Source: Flavobacterium amniphilum (GTDB taxonomy: Bacteria > Bacteroidota > Bacteroidia > Flavobacteriales > Flavobacteriaceae). From it: 64,000 nucleotides of DNA. This document shows positions 53,839-61,152 of the stretch, piece by piece. The stretch spans positions 182,389 through 246,388 of the forward strand of contig NZ_JAMLJL010000006.1 of the NCBI RefSeq assembly GCF_023634845.1, in the 5' to 3' direction. The notes beneath the pieces are model-generated. The model saw only the letters and a program-made list of their open reading frames with translations. It searched no databases and was not told the origin of the DNA. The first letter of the stretch is position 1. The number at the start of each line of letters is the position of its first letter. The position numbers were made by a program, and so were the translations under genes.

Positions 53839-53853
53839 AATACGTATTTATAC
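53839..53853 (-). promoter_or_regulatory. Shared 15-bp motif upstream of the ABC-3C operon
   Basis: On the minus strand GTATAAATACGTATT, identical to 49936-49950 on the plus strand, lies 106 bp upstream of the first ABC-3C gene. A second, partly overlapping TACGTA palindrome lies at 53850-53855. A CATCTTTG sequence a few bases further downstream is one base away from a TAnnTTTG box. Confidence 0.5.
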
Positions 53854-53999
53854 GTAATGTTTGTGGGTATTGAATATGTATAATTCAACAACATTCTTTA
53901 TTCCCAAAACATTCCTTAACAATAATTGTCACACGTCATTCTTGTTTATTATTTTTGTATTGAAAAATATTCGTACAGAATACATTATTGCTAAATCCG

Positions 54000-54142
54000 A
54001 ATTACCACCCTGAAGCTTCGGCTTCCTGATTTAAAAAAGCAAGATAATGTATATAGGTACGCCGTAACGGCGTGGCTTGTATCATTATGCTTTTTTTAGG
54101 GTGTGGTAACCCTGGGTTTGGCGGTGGTACAATGTCCACGTC
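54000..54142 (+). ncRNA. Candidate structured leader or small RNA
   Basis: A locally GC-rich stretch in very AT-rich DNA with four consecutive hairpins. They are GAAGC-TTCG-GCTTC (54012-54025, a UUCG tetraloop), ACGCCG-TAA-CGGCGT (54059-54073), AGGGT/ACCCT (54098-54113) and GTGG/CCAC (54124-54139). It ends ~45 bp before the start of a secreted protein gene. A T7 run at 54091-54097 after the second hairpin could end a short RNA. I do not recognise the class. Confidence 0.5.
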
Positions 54143-54183
54143 TATTTTTTCTAAGCAATTTTATAAACCTAAATTACCACACT

Positions 54184-55488
54184 ATGAAAAGCATTATCAG
54201 AGATTTTGCCAAAGTTTGCTATGGACTTACATTATTGATTTCTGCTCAGGCAATAGCGCAGAAAAAAATTACGATTAACCCTGAATTGTTAGCAGTAGCC
54301 AAAACGTATTCAGGGAATCAAAACTTCAAAATTTACCCTGTTGTATCAAAAGAAGTGGACTATCATCCATATGTTGAAGGTGAAGTCAATACTATAGAGT
54401 ACAATATCTTATTGCAACAACTTGATCACTTTAAACCTGCATATGATAAATACAGGAATGAAATCATCAAAGATTCACTTTACCGATTTGATGTACAAAA
54501 GATTTTAAAAAATATTGATAAGTATTTAACATCAGATGAAAAATCTGAAATTAGAGATAATTATCTTATAGAAGCACAAACTATTGCAAATAAGCACAAT
54601 ATAGAAATTAAAGGAGAGAACAACAACTTATTTGCTAAGCAACTGAATGACCATGGAGTTCTTAGAAATCAGATAAAGACATTTACTCTTCACAATGGAA
54701 AAAAATCTAGTTCTAAAAAAGATATTGAATTTTATAAAAACAAACTCCAAGAAATGAGAATACCAAGTATAAATATTTCTTATGATGCAAAGACTTATTT
54801 ACAACTATTAGATGAAGAACAAACTATAAAGAAAACTGAACTGGGTCAAGTTCTTTCAGATAAAACATCGAAAAAATTATCATATTTTATCATTGAGACT
54901 CCTGTAAATACGAATGTGTTGATTGGTGAATTTGAAAAACTGGCTAATGAATATTCATTAGTATATGAAGATGTCATTAACAGATATTCAAAAAATGAAT
55001 TGACGACTGATAATAGTGGTGATAATGTTACATCAAGTAGATTTCCAATAGTCAAAAAGACAGGAAGTGAAGATATGTATTATATAATGTCAGATGATTT
55101 TCTATTTCGAATTGAAAAAGAAATAGGTCATAAACGATATTTAAACATGGGCAATTCTGCTGAATATAAAACTTGGAAAGCTAAATATCAAAGTTTGCAA
55201 TCATCAGCACAAACTAATGTTAATGCGTGTGAAAATATAATTGCCAGACATACTTATAGAAATAGGTTAGGTGAAAAATTATATGATTCATCAACGTTTA
55301 CTACTCAAGAAAAAGCATCTTTTAATAAAAATTTAGATGTACTCCAAAAGAAGTTAGAAGAAATTAAAGAACTGGAGCAAAATTACAAAGAATTATACGC
55401 TTATTATATAGACAAAGCTTCAATAGATGAAACTGTAAAATCATACAATTTATCATCGTTCTACAATAATACACGGAGAGCATATTGA
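54184..55488 (+). CDS. Secreted hypothetical protein carried by the transposon
   Basis: A 434-residue protein with a signal peptide (MKSIIRDFAKVCYGLTLLISAQAIAQ). The remainder is strongly charged and mostly helical, with Lys/Glu/Asn-rich segments and probable coiled coils near the C-terminus (NKNLDVLQKKLEEIKELEQNY). I recognise no domain. The ATG at 54184 is chosen for its signal peptide; the frame runs 27 codons further into the structured leader. No T9SS tail is present, so it is presumably periplasmic. It is followed by terminators at 55522 and beyond. Its presence among defence-like cargo is unexplained. Confidence 0.75.
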   Translation: MKSIIRDFAKVCYGLTLLISAQAIAQKKITINPELLAVAKTYSGNQNFKIYPVVSKEVDYHPYVEGEVNTIEYNILLQQLDHFKPAYDKYRNEIIKDSLYRFDVQKILKNIDKYLTSDEKSEIRDNYLIEAQTIANKHNIEIKGENNNLFAKQLNDHGVLRNQIKTFTLHNGKKSSSKKDIEFYKNKLQEMRIPSINISYDAKTYLQLLDEEQTIKKTELGQVLSDKTSKKLSYFIIETPVNTNVLIGEFEKLANEYSLVYEDVINRYSKNELTTDNSGDNVTSSRFPIVKKTGSEDMYYIMSDDFLFRIEKEIGHKRYLNMGNSAEYKTWKAKYQSLQSSAQTNVNACENIIARHTYRNRLGEKLYDSSTFTTQEKASFNKNLDVLQKKLEEIKELEQNYKELYAYYIDKASIDETVKSYNLSSFYNNTRRAY

Positions 55489-55521
55489 TAATCTGAATGA
55501 GTGTAAAATATTCTTTCAAAG

Positions 55522-55560
55522 AAAAACCCTGTTAAAATTTAACAAGGTTTTTCTGTTTTT
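55522..55560 (+). terminator. Terminator after the secreted protein gene
   Basis: AAAAACC-CT-GTTAAA and TTTAAC-AA-GGTTTTT form a long stem with a 2x2 internal mismatch, followed by CTGTTTTT. It starts 34 bp after the stop. Confidence 0.85.
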
Positions 55561-55677
55561 ATTGCAAAATTTAAGTATTTTGCTTTTTGAAAAGAGAAGA
55601 TAATTACAAACGAAGATTTTTTCCAATTTTCAATCCTCAGCCTTCGTGCGGGATATATAACTTTTAAGGGTCTTTGG

Positions 55678-55701
55678 ATACTGTAATTGAACAGTATTTT
55701 T
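55678..55701 (+). terminator. Hairpin terminator
   Basis: ATACTGT and ACAGTAT form a 7-bp stem with a 6-nt loop and continue into TTTTAATT. No coding gene lies upstream within ~190 bp, so it suggests a small RNA or a back-up terminator. Confidence 0.6.
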
Positions 55702-55718
55702 AATTATTCTTCTTTTGT

Positions 55719-55746
55719 AAACCACCTGTTACAGCAGGTGGTTTTT
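55719..55746 (+). terminator. Strong hairpin terminator
   Basis: AAACCACCTG and CAGGTGGTTT form a 10-bp stem with a 6-nt loop, followed by a TTT run. It is the most stable of the three stacked plus-strand terminators. Confidence 0.8.
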
Positions 55747-55850
55747 AATATGTATTAATATAACTATATCACCATAATTAAGGACACTCGAACACTTCTT
55801 AATTAATGCCTCCTTATACATATTACTATTAATCCAAAATTCATCAAAGT

Positions 55851-55997
55851 ATGAAATCATTATCACAACACATACAAGAAGGTTTAAATGACGTTCAGGA
55901 AAGCGTATTAGACAAAGTCATAGGAAATAAGACTTCCAGTACCTATACTACAAATGGTAAGGAAGATGAGTTGACTGAATCTAATGAAGGAGAATGA
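55851..55997 (+). CDS. Small hypothetical protein (48 aa)
   Basis: A 48-residue frame starting MKSLSQHIQEGLNDVQESVL. The N-terminal half is an amphipathic helix and the C-terminal half is polar and acidic (KEDELTESNEGE). It has an ATG, a TGA stop and its own terminator 50 bp downstream, and is isolated by strong terminators upstream. These support expression as a separate unit. The family is not recognised. Confidence 0.55.
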   Translation: MKSLSQHIQEGLNDVQESVLDKVIGNKTSSTYTTNGKEDELTESNEGE

Positions 55998-56048
55998 AAG
56001 AATGGTTCAGTGAAAGAAGGAACTGAGAAAGAGAATGGAAAAGAAAAC

Positions 56049-56076
56049 CCGTCTGAAGATTAGACGGATTGTTTTA
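56049..56076. terminator. Terminator between two convergent small genes
   Basis: CCGTCT and AGACGG with a 7-nt loop, followed by ATTGTTTTATT on the plus strand and GTTTTCTTTTCC on the minus strand. It can serve both the 48-aa gene (plus) and the 50-aa gene (minus). Confidence 0.65.
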
Positions 56077-56130
56077 TTATAATAACATAAAAAGAAATCT
56101 TTTGTTACCGCAAATAATTTCTTTAAATCC

Positions 56131-56283
56131 TTATTCTTTGAGGTATAATTCTAACCAATGAAAGTCAGGAATTGATTCCTTCTTATTTTTTCTTGTTGTA
56201 AATTGTTCCATAATTTCCTCAAGATTTAAAGATTGATTTTTGACTTCTTTGTTTGAAGTCTGATTAAGATATTTGTCTATCAT
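56131..56283 (-). CDS. Small hypothetical protein (50 aa)
   Basis: A 50-residue frame starting MIDKYLNQTSNKEVKNQSLN and ending IPDFHWLELYLKE. It is polar and helical with an aromatic C-terminus, and is read toward the terminator at 56049. Amino-acid composition and a sharp start/stop make it more convincing than random frames in this AT-rich DNA. No function can be given. It is the last cargo gene before the right end of the transposon. Confidence 0.5.
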   Translation of the reverse strand: MIDKYLNQTSNKEVKNQSLNLEEIMEQFTTRKNKKESIPDFHWLELYLKE

Positions 56284-56382
56284 GTTAAATGTATTTATGG
56301 TTAATCAACAAGATACGGCAATTATTAAGAATATCAATGAATGTTTATTTCAGAATCATATTAATTATTAGCTCAATAGAAA

Positions 56383-56406
56383 AAGGCCAATCGATAGATT
56401 GGCCTT
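56383..56406 (-). terminator. Terminator near the right transposon end
   Basis: AAGGCCAATC and GATTGGCCTT form a 10-bp stem around GATA, followed on the minus strand by TTTTTC. It lies just inside the right inverted repeat and would stop transcription entering from the interrupted MFS gene. Confidence 0.85.
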
Positions 56407-56420
56407 AAGGTGAGATGTAT

Positions 56421-56445
56421 TTGGTATACTGGGTATATAGTTATC
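56421..56445 (-). repeat. Right terminal inverted repeat
   Basis: 25 bp, exact inverse of 47951-47975. The flanking 56446-56453 (ATATATTG) is the second copy of the 8-bp target duplication. This repeat currently forms codons in the tail of the truncated MFS-rhodanese frame. Confidence 0.95.
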
Positions 56446-57895
56446 ATATATTGATAGTTTTTGTCGAATTTTACGGCTTCGTTTTTCAACTCGGTTAAGA
56501 CAATATTTACAGCATTAGGGATATGTGCCTGCTCAAATTCTTCTTTTGTTCTAACATCTATAATTTGTATTTTTTTGTTTTGTTGAAGAGATTGTTTTAC
56601 TTCTTCCATTTCAATACATCCTTTGGCTATTTTGTTTGTTTCGGGCATACGGAATTTAATTATAATTGAAGATAGTATTGTAAGTCCTCCGATAAGAAAA
56701 ATGGCATAATTTACTCCAAATAAATCAGCCGTAATTCCCGAAATAATGGCCCCGAAAGCATACCCTAAATCTCTCCAAAGTCGGAATGTTCCAATACTTT
56801 CTGCTCTTTGTTTCGGGCTTGTGGCTTGCGCAATTGCCGATAAAAAAGTGGGATATACTAATGCTGTCCCTAACCCTAAAACAGCCGATATACTGGATAG
56901 CATAAAAAAACCATTACTGAATGGCAAGAAAATTATTGCTATTCCTTGTAAAAGCATTCCCCAAAAAAGCATTGCTTTTTTAGAATACACATCAGACATT
57001 TTGCCTGTAAAGAGTTGTCCAATTCCCCAAACTGTTGGATAAATGGCGGTTATTATCCCTATGTTTTCTGTATTATAATTGAGTGTTATAAGTACAATGG
57101 GCAACAAACCCCAAATCATTCCATCGTTTAGATTGTTTACTAACCCAGCTTGTGTAATGGAACTTAATGATTTGTTTTTAAAAGTAGTTTCCATAAACAC
57201 ATTTCCCAGTTGTTTGGTGTTGTCTGTTACACTTTCCTTGTGAGTATGCAATCTTGTATCTTTTACCAAAAAAAGGGTCAACAAGAAACCAATAATTGAA
57301 ATAGCGACACCAATGTAAAAAGGATAGGGTGTTATACCATATTTATTAGCTATATAACCTGAAAAAAAAGCAACAACACCAACAGCAAAATAACCTGCAA
57401 ATTCGTTTAAGCCCATTGCCAAACCTCGGTCTTTTTCACCGACTAAATCAATTTTCATAACTACTGTACTACTCCAGGTTAAACCTTGACTTAACCCCAA
57501 GAGTATATTTGCAAAAATTACCCAATTCCAATTTGTGGCAGTCATCAGGATAAACGGAATAGGCAGAGCTACAAACCAACCAAACAACAATAAATTTTTT
57601 CTACCAAAACGGTTTGCTAATTTACCTGTGAAATAATTAGTTATGGCTTTGGTAATTCCAAATGCTGTTATGAATAATAAAATTGCTGTCTTTGACGCTA
57701 TTCCAAACTCAACTTCTGCAAATTTTGGGAATATGCTTCTTTCCATCCCTATCATACCTCCAACGAAAGCATTTACAATTACTAAAATGGTAAATTGTTC
57801 CCAGTTTTCTTTAAGCCCTAATTTTATGTGTTCTGTGTTCATTAGTTGTTTTTAAGGAATGTTTTAAAGTGTCATCACTATTTTATTTTTTCTAA

Positions 57896-58027
57896 TCAGT
57901 TTATACAAGTCTCACATTGAAGAAAACTTGTACCTTTTTGGGGTATTAGTACTGGTGGTTTTTTCGTGCATTGAGAATGACTATTAACAGAGAATAACAT
58001 CAATACCATCACAATTGTTGTTTTCAT
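57896..58027 (-). CDS. Small secreted cysteine-containing protein (43 aa)
   Basis: A 43-residue frame from an ATG at 58027. The first ~19 residues (MKTTIVMVLMLFSVNSHSQ) form a signal peptide. The mature 24 residues begin with Cys and contain CETC near the end (CTKKPPVLIPQKGTSFLQ, then CETCIN). Three Cys residues suggest metal or persulfide/thiol chemistry, fitting a neighbouring rhodanese gene, but this is inference. It lies between the Crp-type regulator and the MFS-rhodanese gene on the same strand, directly downstream of a palindrome and a promoter-like TAACCTTTG. The family is not recognised; it may also be a truncated gene. Confidence 0.55.
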   Translation of the reverse strand: MKTTIVMVLMLFSVNSHSQCTKKPPVLIPQKGTSFLQCETCIN

Positions 58028-58069
58028 TTTTGTAAGGATTAAATTTGAAATACAAAGGTTAAACATTGC

Positions 58070-58090
58070 TTTGTAAAATCCTTTTACAAA
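58070..58090. promoter_or_regulatory. Candidate Crp/Fnr-type operator
   Basis: A perfect 9-bp inverted repeat, TTTGTAAAA / TTTTACAAA with 3-nt spacing. It lies 10 bp after the regulator stop codon and 43 bp before the small secreted gene. On the minus strand TAACCTTTG (complement of 58053-58061) follows, one base longer than the TAnnTTTG -7 box. The size and symmetry suit a dimeric Crp-family regulator. Confidence 0.6.
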
Positions 58091-58100
58091 TGTTAAATAA

Positions 58101-58667
58101 TTAGCGGATTGCCCCTCTAATTCTGCTTAAAGTTACTTGGGTAATTCCTAAATAAGATGCGATATGTTTTAGGGAAACTCTTTGTAAAAGCGTAGGCTGT
58201 TCTTTTATTAGAGCTATATATTGTTCTTCAGCTGTATGAAATTGAATTCCTTCCATTCTGTTTACCGTATCAACATAAGCAGTTTCAAAAATTTTACGAA
58301 ATAGCCTCTCAATTTCTGGATAGGTATCATATAAATCAAAAAGATATGTAGCATTAATAGCTACTATTTCACTGTCTTCTAAAACCTGAATGCCTTTTCG
58401 TGATGGATTTCCAGTAAATAGGCTTTCTACTCTTGCAATGATACTGTTTTCAAAAGCAAAACTTTCGGTAATATCAATCCCATTTTTGTAGTAATAAATT
58501 CGGGCAATTCCTTTATTTATGAAATAGATTGTTTTGCAGGTATGTCCGATGGGCTGTAAGTCTTGGTTCTTTTTAATCTTAATGACTGAACTGATTCCAA
58601 TAATAGCATTTTCGGCTTCTTTAGAAAGTGAATTGTATTTGCTGAAATACTGAAAGAGTAAAGTCAT
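58101..58667 (-). CDS. Crp/Fnr family transcriptional regulator
   Basis: A 188-residue cyclic-nucleotide-binding-fold regulator of the Bacteroidetes type. The N-terminal beta-roll includes DLQPIGHTCKTIYFINKGIARIYYYKNG, and a dimer helix follows. The C-terminal winged helix ends with the recognition region HIASYLGITQVTLSRIRGAIR. It lacks the Cys cluster of Fnr, so its signal is probably not an iron-sulphur centre. It diverges from nothing close by and precedes the secreted peptide and MFS-rhodanese genes, its probable targets through the palindrome at 58070. Confidence 0.92.
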   Translation of the reverse strand: MTLLFQYFSKYNSLSKEAENAIIGISSVIKIKKNQDLQPIGHTCKTIYFINKGIARIYYYKNGIDITESFAFENSIIARVESLFTGNPSRKGIQVLEDSEIVAINATYLFDLYDTYPEIERLFRKIFETAYVDTVNRMEGIQFHTAEEQYIALIKEQPTLLQRVSLKHIASYLGITQVTLSRIRGAIR

Positions 58668-58683
58668 TAATTTATTTTTATTT

Positions 58684-58691
58684 CAAATTTA
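58684..58691 (-). promoter_or_regulatory. -7 box (TAAATTTG) of the Crp/Fnr-type gene
   Basis: TAAATTTG on the minus strand matches TAnnTTTG and lies 16 bp upstream of the regulator start. A 7-bp inverted repeat (CATTCTT / AAGAATG) lies just upstream at about 58704-58723 and may be an autoregulatory site. Confidence 0.55.
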
Positions 58692-58775
58692 GTTAGTTTG
58701 ATTCATTCTTTTAGATAAGAATGATGTTAATATTCTATAAAACATCAAAACTGCACAAATAAATAATCCTAGTAG

Positions 58776-58819
58776 AAAACCATTGCAATGATGAAAAAAT
58801 AAATTGCAATGGTTTTGTC
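58776..58819. repeat. Hairpin site, right copy
   Basis: AAAACCATTGCAAT (58776-58789) and ATTGCAATGGTTTT (58803-58816) form a perfect 14-bp stem with a 13-nt loop. It is related in sequence to 47751-47798 and has the same orientation. It is followed by TTGTC, not a long T run, so a terminator role is possible but weak. Confidence 0.65.
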
Positions 58820-59124
58820 TATTCTGATAACTAAAAATCAGTCTTAACAATTATAAATAATTTTCCGTTTTGGTTGTGAGCTCGACGTTTCTGTTTTGTT
58901 TTCCATGCTAAAAATGTTAAAAATTCACTAAAATGCGTTGACTTTCATCGTATTGCTTCGTTATTTTTTTTGTTTTTAGCAAAAGAAATTTTGAACTTGT
59001 TTAAGTCATAAAGCCCTGTTTATTATGGATTGAAGTGGCAGGATAAGGCAGGGTAAAAAAGCTTTTTTTTTAAAGAAAAAGCTAAAAAATGGAAGTTTGT
59101 CTCGTACTGGTTTTAAGATTACAA
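58820..59124. other. Gene-free AT-rich spacer
   Basis: No convincing gene, promoter or repeat was found between the hairpin at 58776 and the terminator of T9SS module 2. The right limit of the accessory region probably lies here, but I could not find a direct repeat matching the integrase end. Confidence 0.4.
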
Positions 59125-59154
59125 AAAACCACCAAAATTTCTCTTGATGGTTTT
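59125..59154 (-). terminator. Terminator of T9SS module 2
   Basis: AAAACCACCA (59125-59134) and TGATGGTTTT (59145-59154) pair over 10 bp with one G-T. On the minus strand it is followed by a T6 run. It lies 52 bp beyond the OmpA gene stop. Confidence 0.8.
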
Positions 59155-59206
59155 AATTTAATACTCGGTCGAGTATCATTCTTGGGTTTATAATTATGGT
59201 TTTGGA

Positions 59207-61138
59207 TTATTCCGTTCTGACAATAATGAATTCACTACGCCTATTCGCTTGATGTTCAGATTCACTACATTTTACACCATCAGAACATTGATTAACTAAT
59301 TCAGTTTCTCCATAGCCTTTTGATGTTAATCGGCGAGCTTCTATGCCATTTTGTATCAGCCATGTCATTGTTGACTTAGCTCTCCTTTCAGACAAGTTTT
59401 CATTGTATTTATTAGTTTGTCTGCTATCCGTATGAGAACGCACATCAATTTTCATTTCGGGATATTGGAGCATAACCGCTAATATTTTTTCTAATTCAAA
59501 CGCTGCATCTTTACGGATAAATGATTTGTCCAAATCAAAGTAGATTATTGGGATGTTTAAAGTTTTTGCTAAATCAGTGCCTTCTCCTACAGGTTTGATG
59601 CGTTGCTCTAATTCCAAAGATAATTCAGATTTTCCGGTAGTGTCATCTATTGTTATTTTCCCTTCCTTAGTTTCGTATTCCTCTTTTTGAGCTCTTACGT
59701 AATAAACTTTTCCACATTCAACTTCAAAAACATATACTCCATTCTCGTTGGTTAATGTTTCTTTTATTAAGTCAAATTGTTCATTGAATAAACTCACTTT
59801 TGAACCATATAATACAACTCCTGATTCCTGATCTGTAATAATTCCTGATAATGACTGCTCACACACCCTTACTTCTTTAAAATGGTAGATATCATCATAA
59901 CCTTTACCGCCATTTCGATTTGAAGTGAAAAAACCACTCTTAGTTTTGCTATCTATTATAAAAGCAAAATCGTCTTGAGGACCATTGATTGGTTCTCCAA
60001 TATTTTTCACTTCTTCAAAACGATTTTCAATTCCTGCTCTAGACATAAAGATATCCAACCCTCCAAGACCTGGACGGCCATCACTAGCAAAATACAATTC
60101 GTTGTCAGCAGATATAAACGGAAATGTTTCCCGACCCTCAGTATTTATGTTTTTTCCCAAATTGACAGGAATTCCATAATTGCTATCTCCATTGATTTTT
60201 ACACTAAACAAATCGGATTGGCCTAATGTTCCGGGCATATCGGATGCAAAATAAAGAGTTTTCTCATCTACACTCAATGCAGGATGAGCAACACTATATT
60301 CATTACTATTAAATGGCAATTCAGTAACATTTGTCCATTCATCTCCCACTAACACTGCTTTGTACAATTTTAACAAGGTAGAATTCTCAGAATTCTTTCC
60401 TTTCTTTCCATTCAAATAGTTATTTCGTGTAAAGAACATTGTTTTGCCATCTTTGGTAAAAACGGGTGTTGATTCATGAAATTTTGAGTTGATTATTTTA
60501 CTAAAACGTTCTGGTTTTTCCATTTCACCAGATGGTTTTATTTCAGAGCTATACAAATTAGTGTATGATTGATTCGTCCATTTAGAAACTTTGTAAGCTC
60601 CTGTAGTGTCTCTTGCAGATGCAAATACTAATTTGTTGCGTAGGAAGGAACTCCCATAATCTGAATATTTTGAGTTAATTCCTGCATCTGTGACATCATA
60701 ACGACGTGAATTCGCTTTAATTTCTTCCAGATAGTTTTTTTGGTCAGCAAAGAGTTTTCCTCGTTGGTCATTCCCTGATCTTCTATTAAATTCCTTCATC
60801 ATTTCGTCAGATTTCTTATATTCTCCTATCGATTTTAGAGTTTGAGAATATCGATAATAATATTCTGCTTCCTGTTCTTGGTTCATTTTAAAAAGCTCCC
60901 TGTACCATTTTTCTGCTTTGGCTAATTCGGCATTAAAATAATAGGCATTTCCTAATTTTTGGAACATTTTTTCGTCTTTATATCCTTTTTCAGCTACACG
61001 CTCATAAGTAAGAATTGCATCTACATAGATATATTGATCATACTTTTTATCAGCAGCCTTGACTCTGGTTTTTTGCGCATAGCTTTGTGAAATCAAGATA
61101 CTAAAAAAGATACTATAAAGGAGAGTTTTAATTTTCAT
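59207..61138 (-). CDS. PorE-like OmpA family protein, second copy
   Basis: A 643-residue paralogue of the protein at 4378-6315 with the same architecture. A signal peptide ends SQSYAQ; TPR-like repeats (~20-130), PD40-type propeller blades (YFASDMPGTLGQSDLF, YFASDGRPGLGGLDIF, FFTSNRNGGKGYDDIY), a carboxypeptidase-regulatory-like fold and a C-terminal OmpA domain (IIYFDLDKSFIR, VRSHTDSRQTNKYNENLSERRA) follow. It ends its module 14 bp after the PorP/SprF gene. The two copies are clearly diverged, indicating old duplication of the module with separate adhesins. Confidence 0.88.
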   Translation of the reverse strand: MKIKTLLYSIFFSILISQSYAQKTRVKAADKKYDQYIYVDAILTYERVAEKGYKDEKMFQKLGNAYYFNAELAKAEKWYRELFKMNQEQEAEYYYRYSQTLKSIGEYKKSDEMMKEFNRRSGNDQRGKLFADQKNYLEEIKANSRRYDVTDAGINSKYSDYGSSFLRNKLVFASARDTTGAYKVSKWTNQSYTNLYSSEIKPSGEMEKPERFSKIINSKFHESTPVFTKDGKTMFFTRNNYLNGKKGKNSENSTLLKLYKAVLVGDEWTNVTELPFNSNEYSVAHPALSVDEKTLYFASDMPGTLGQSDLFSVKINGDSNYGIPVNLGKNINTEGRETFPFISADNELYFASDGRPGLGGLDIFMSRAGIENRFEEVKNIGEPINGPQDDFAFIIDSKTKSGFFTSNRNGGKGYDDIYHFKEVRVCEQSLSGIITDQESGVVLYGSKVSLFNEQFDLIKETLTNENGVYVFEVECGKVYYVRAQKEEYETKEGKITIDDTTGKSELSLELEQRIKPVGEGTDLAKTLNIPIIYFDLDKSFIRKDAAFELEKILAVMLQYPEMKIDVRSHTDSRQTNKYNENLSERRAKSTMTWLIQNGIEARRLTSKGYGETELVNQCSDGVKCSESEHQANRRSEFIIVRTE

Positions 61139-61152
61139 AATTTATGCTGAGT

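Larger units (their letters stand above)
55561..55850. other. Gene-free stretch between stacked terminators
   Basis: No open frame of note. It holds two further plus-strand hairpin terminators (55678 and 55719) within 70 bp of each other. A short transcript starting around 55560-55600 would account for the 55678 terminator, but I see no clear promoter. Confidence 0.4.
47951..56445. mobile_element. 8,495-bp IS1595-type transposon with a defence-like cargo
   Basis: The boundaries are defined by perfect 25-bp terminal inverted repeats (47951-47975 and 56421-56445; outermost bases GATAACTATATACCCAGTAT) and an 8-bp target duplication ATATATTG (47943-47950 and 56446-56453). An 8-bp duplication is the known value for the IS1595 family, and the element encodes an ISXO2-like transposase. 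The cargo on both strands includes HEPN-like and GNAT proteins, a four-gene ABC-3C operon, a secreted protein and small genes. The insertion splits an MFS-rhodanese gene. No resolvase is present. Confidence 0.95.
56373..57842 (-). pseudogene. MFS transporter-rhodanese fusion, split by the transposon
   Basis: The 5' part of a fusion gene. Residues ~1-400 are a 12-helix major-facilitator transporter with NYFTGKLANRFGRKN as loop-2 motif and a second GKMSDVYSKKAMLFW-type motif in the middle. A rhodanese domain then begins (IQIIDVRTKEEFEQAHIP). Host sequence stops at 56446, inside the rhodanese domain before its catalytic Cys. The last ~24 codons of the present frame are read from the transposon's right end. 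The missing part lies at 47825-47950. The transporter half may still be made; the sulfurtransferase half is lost. It lies downstream of a Crp-type regulator and a 43-aa secreted peptide. Confidence 0.93.

Noticed and set aside
54000..54142. Retron-type msr/msd RNA
   Set aside because: There are hairpins but no reverse transcriptase nearby, and no inverted flanking a1/a2 repeats were seen.
54103..54183. Longer start for the transposon-borne secreted protein
   Set aside because: The extra 27 codons run through the hairpin-rich leader, whereas the ATG at 54184 begins a clear signal peptide.
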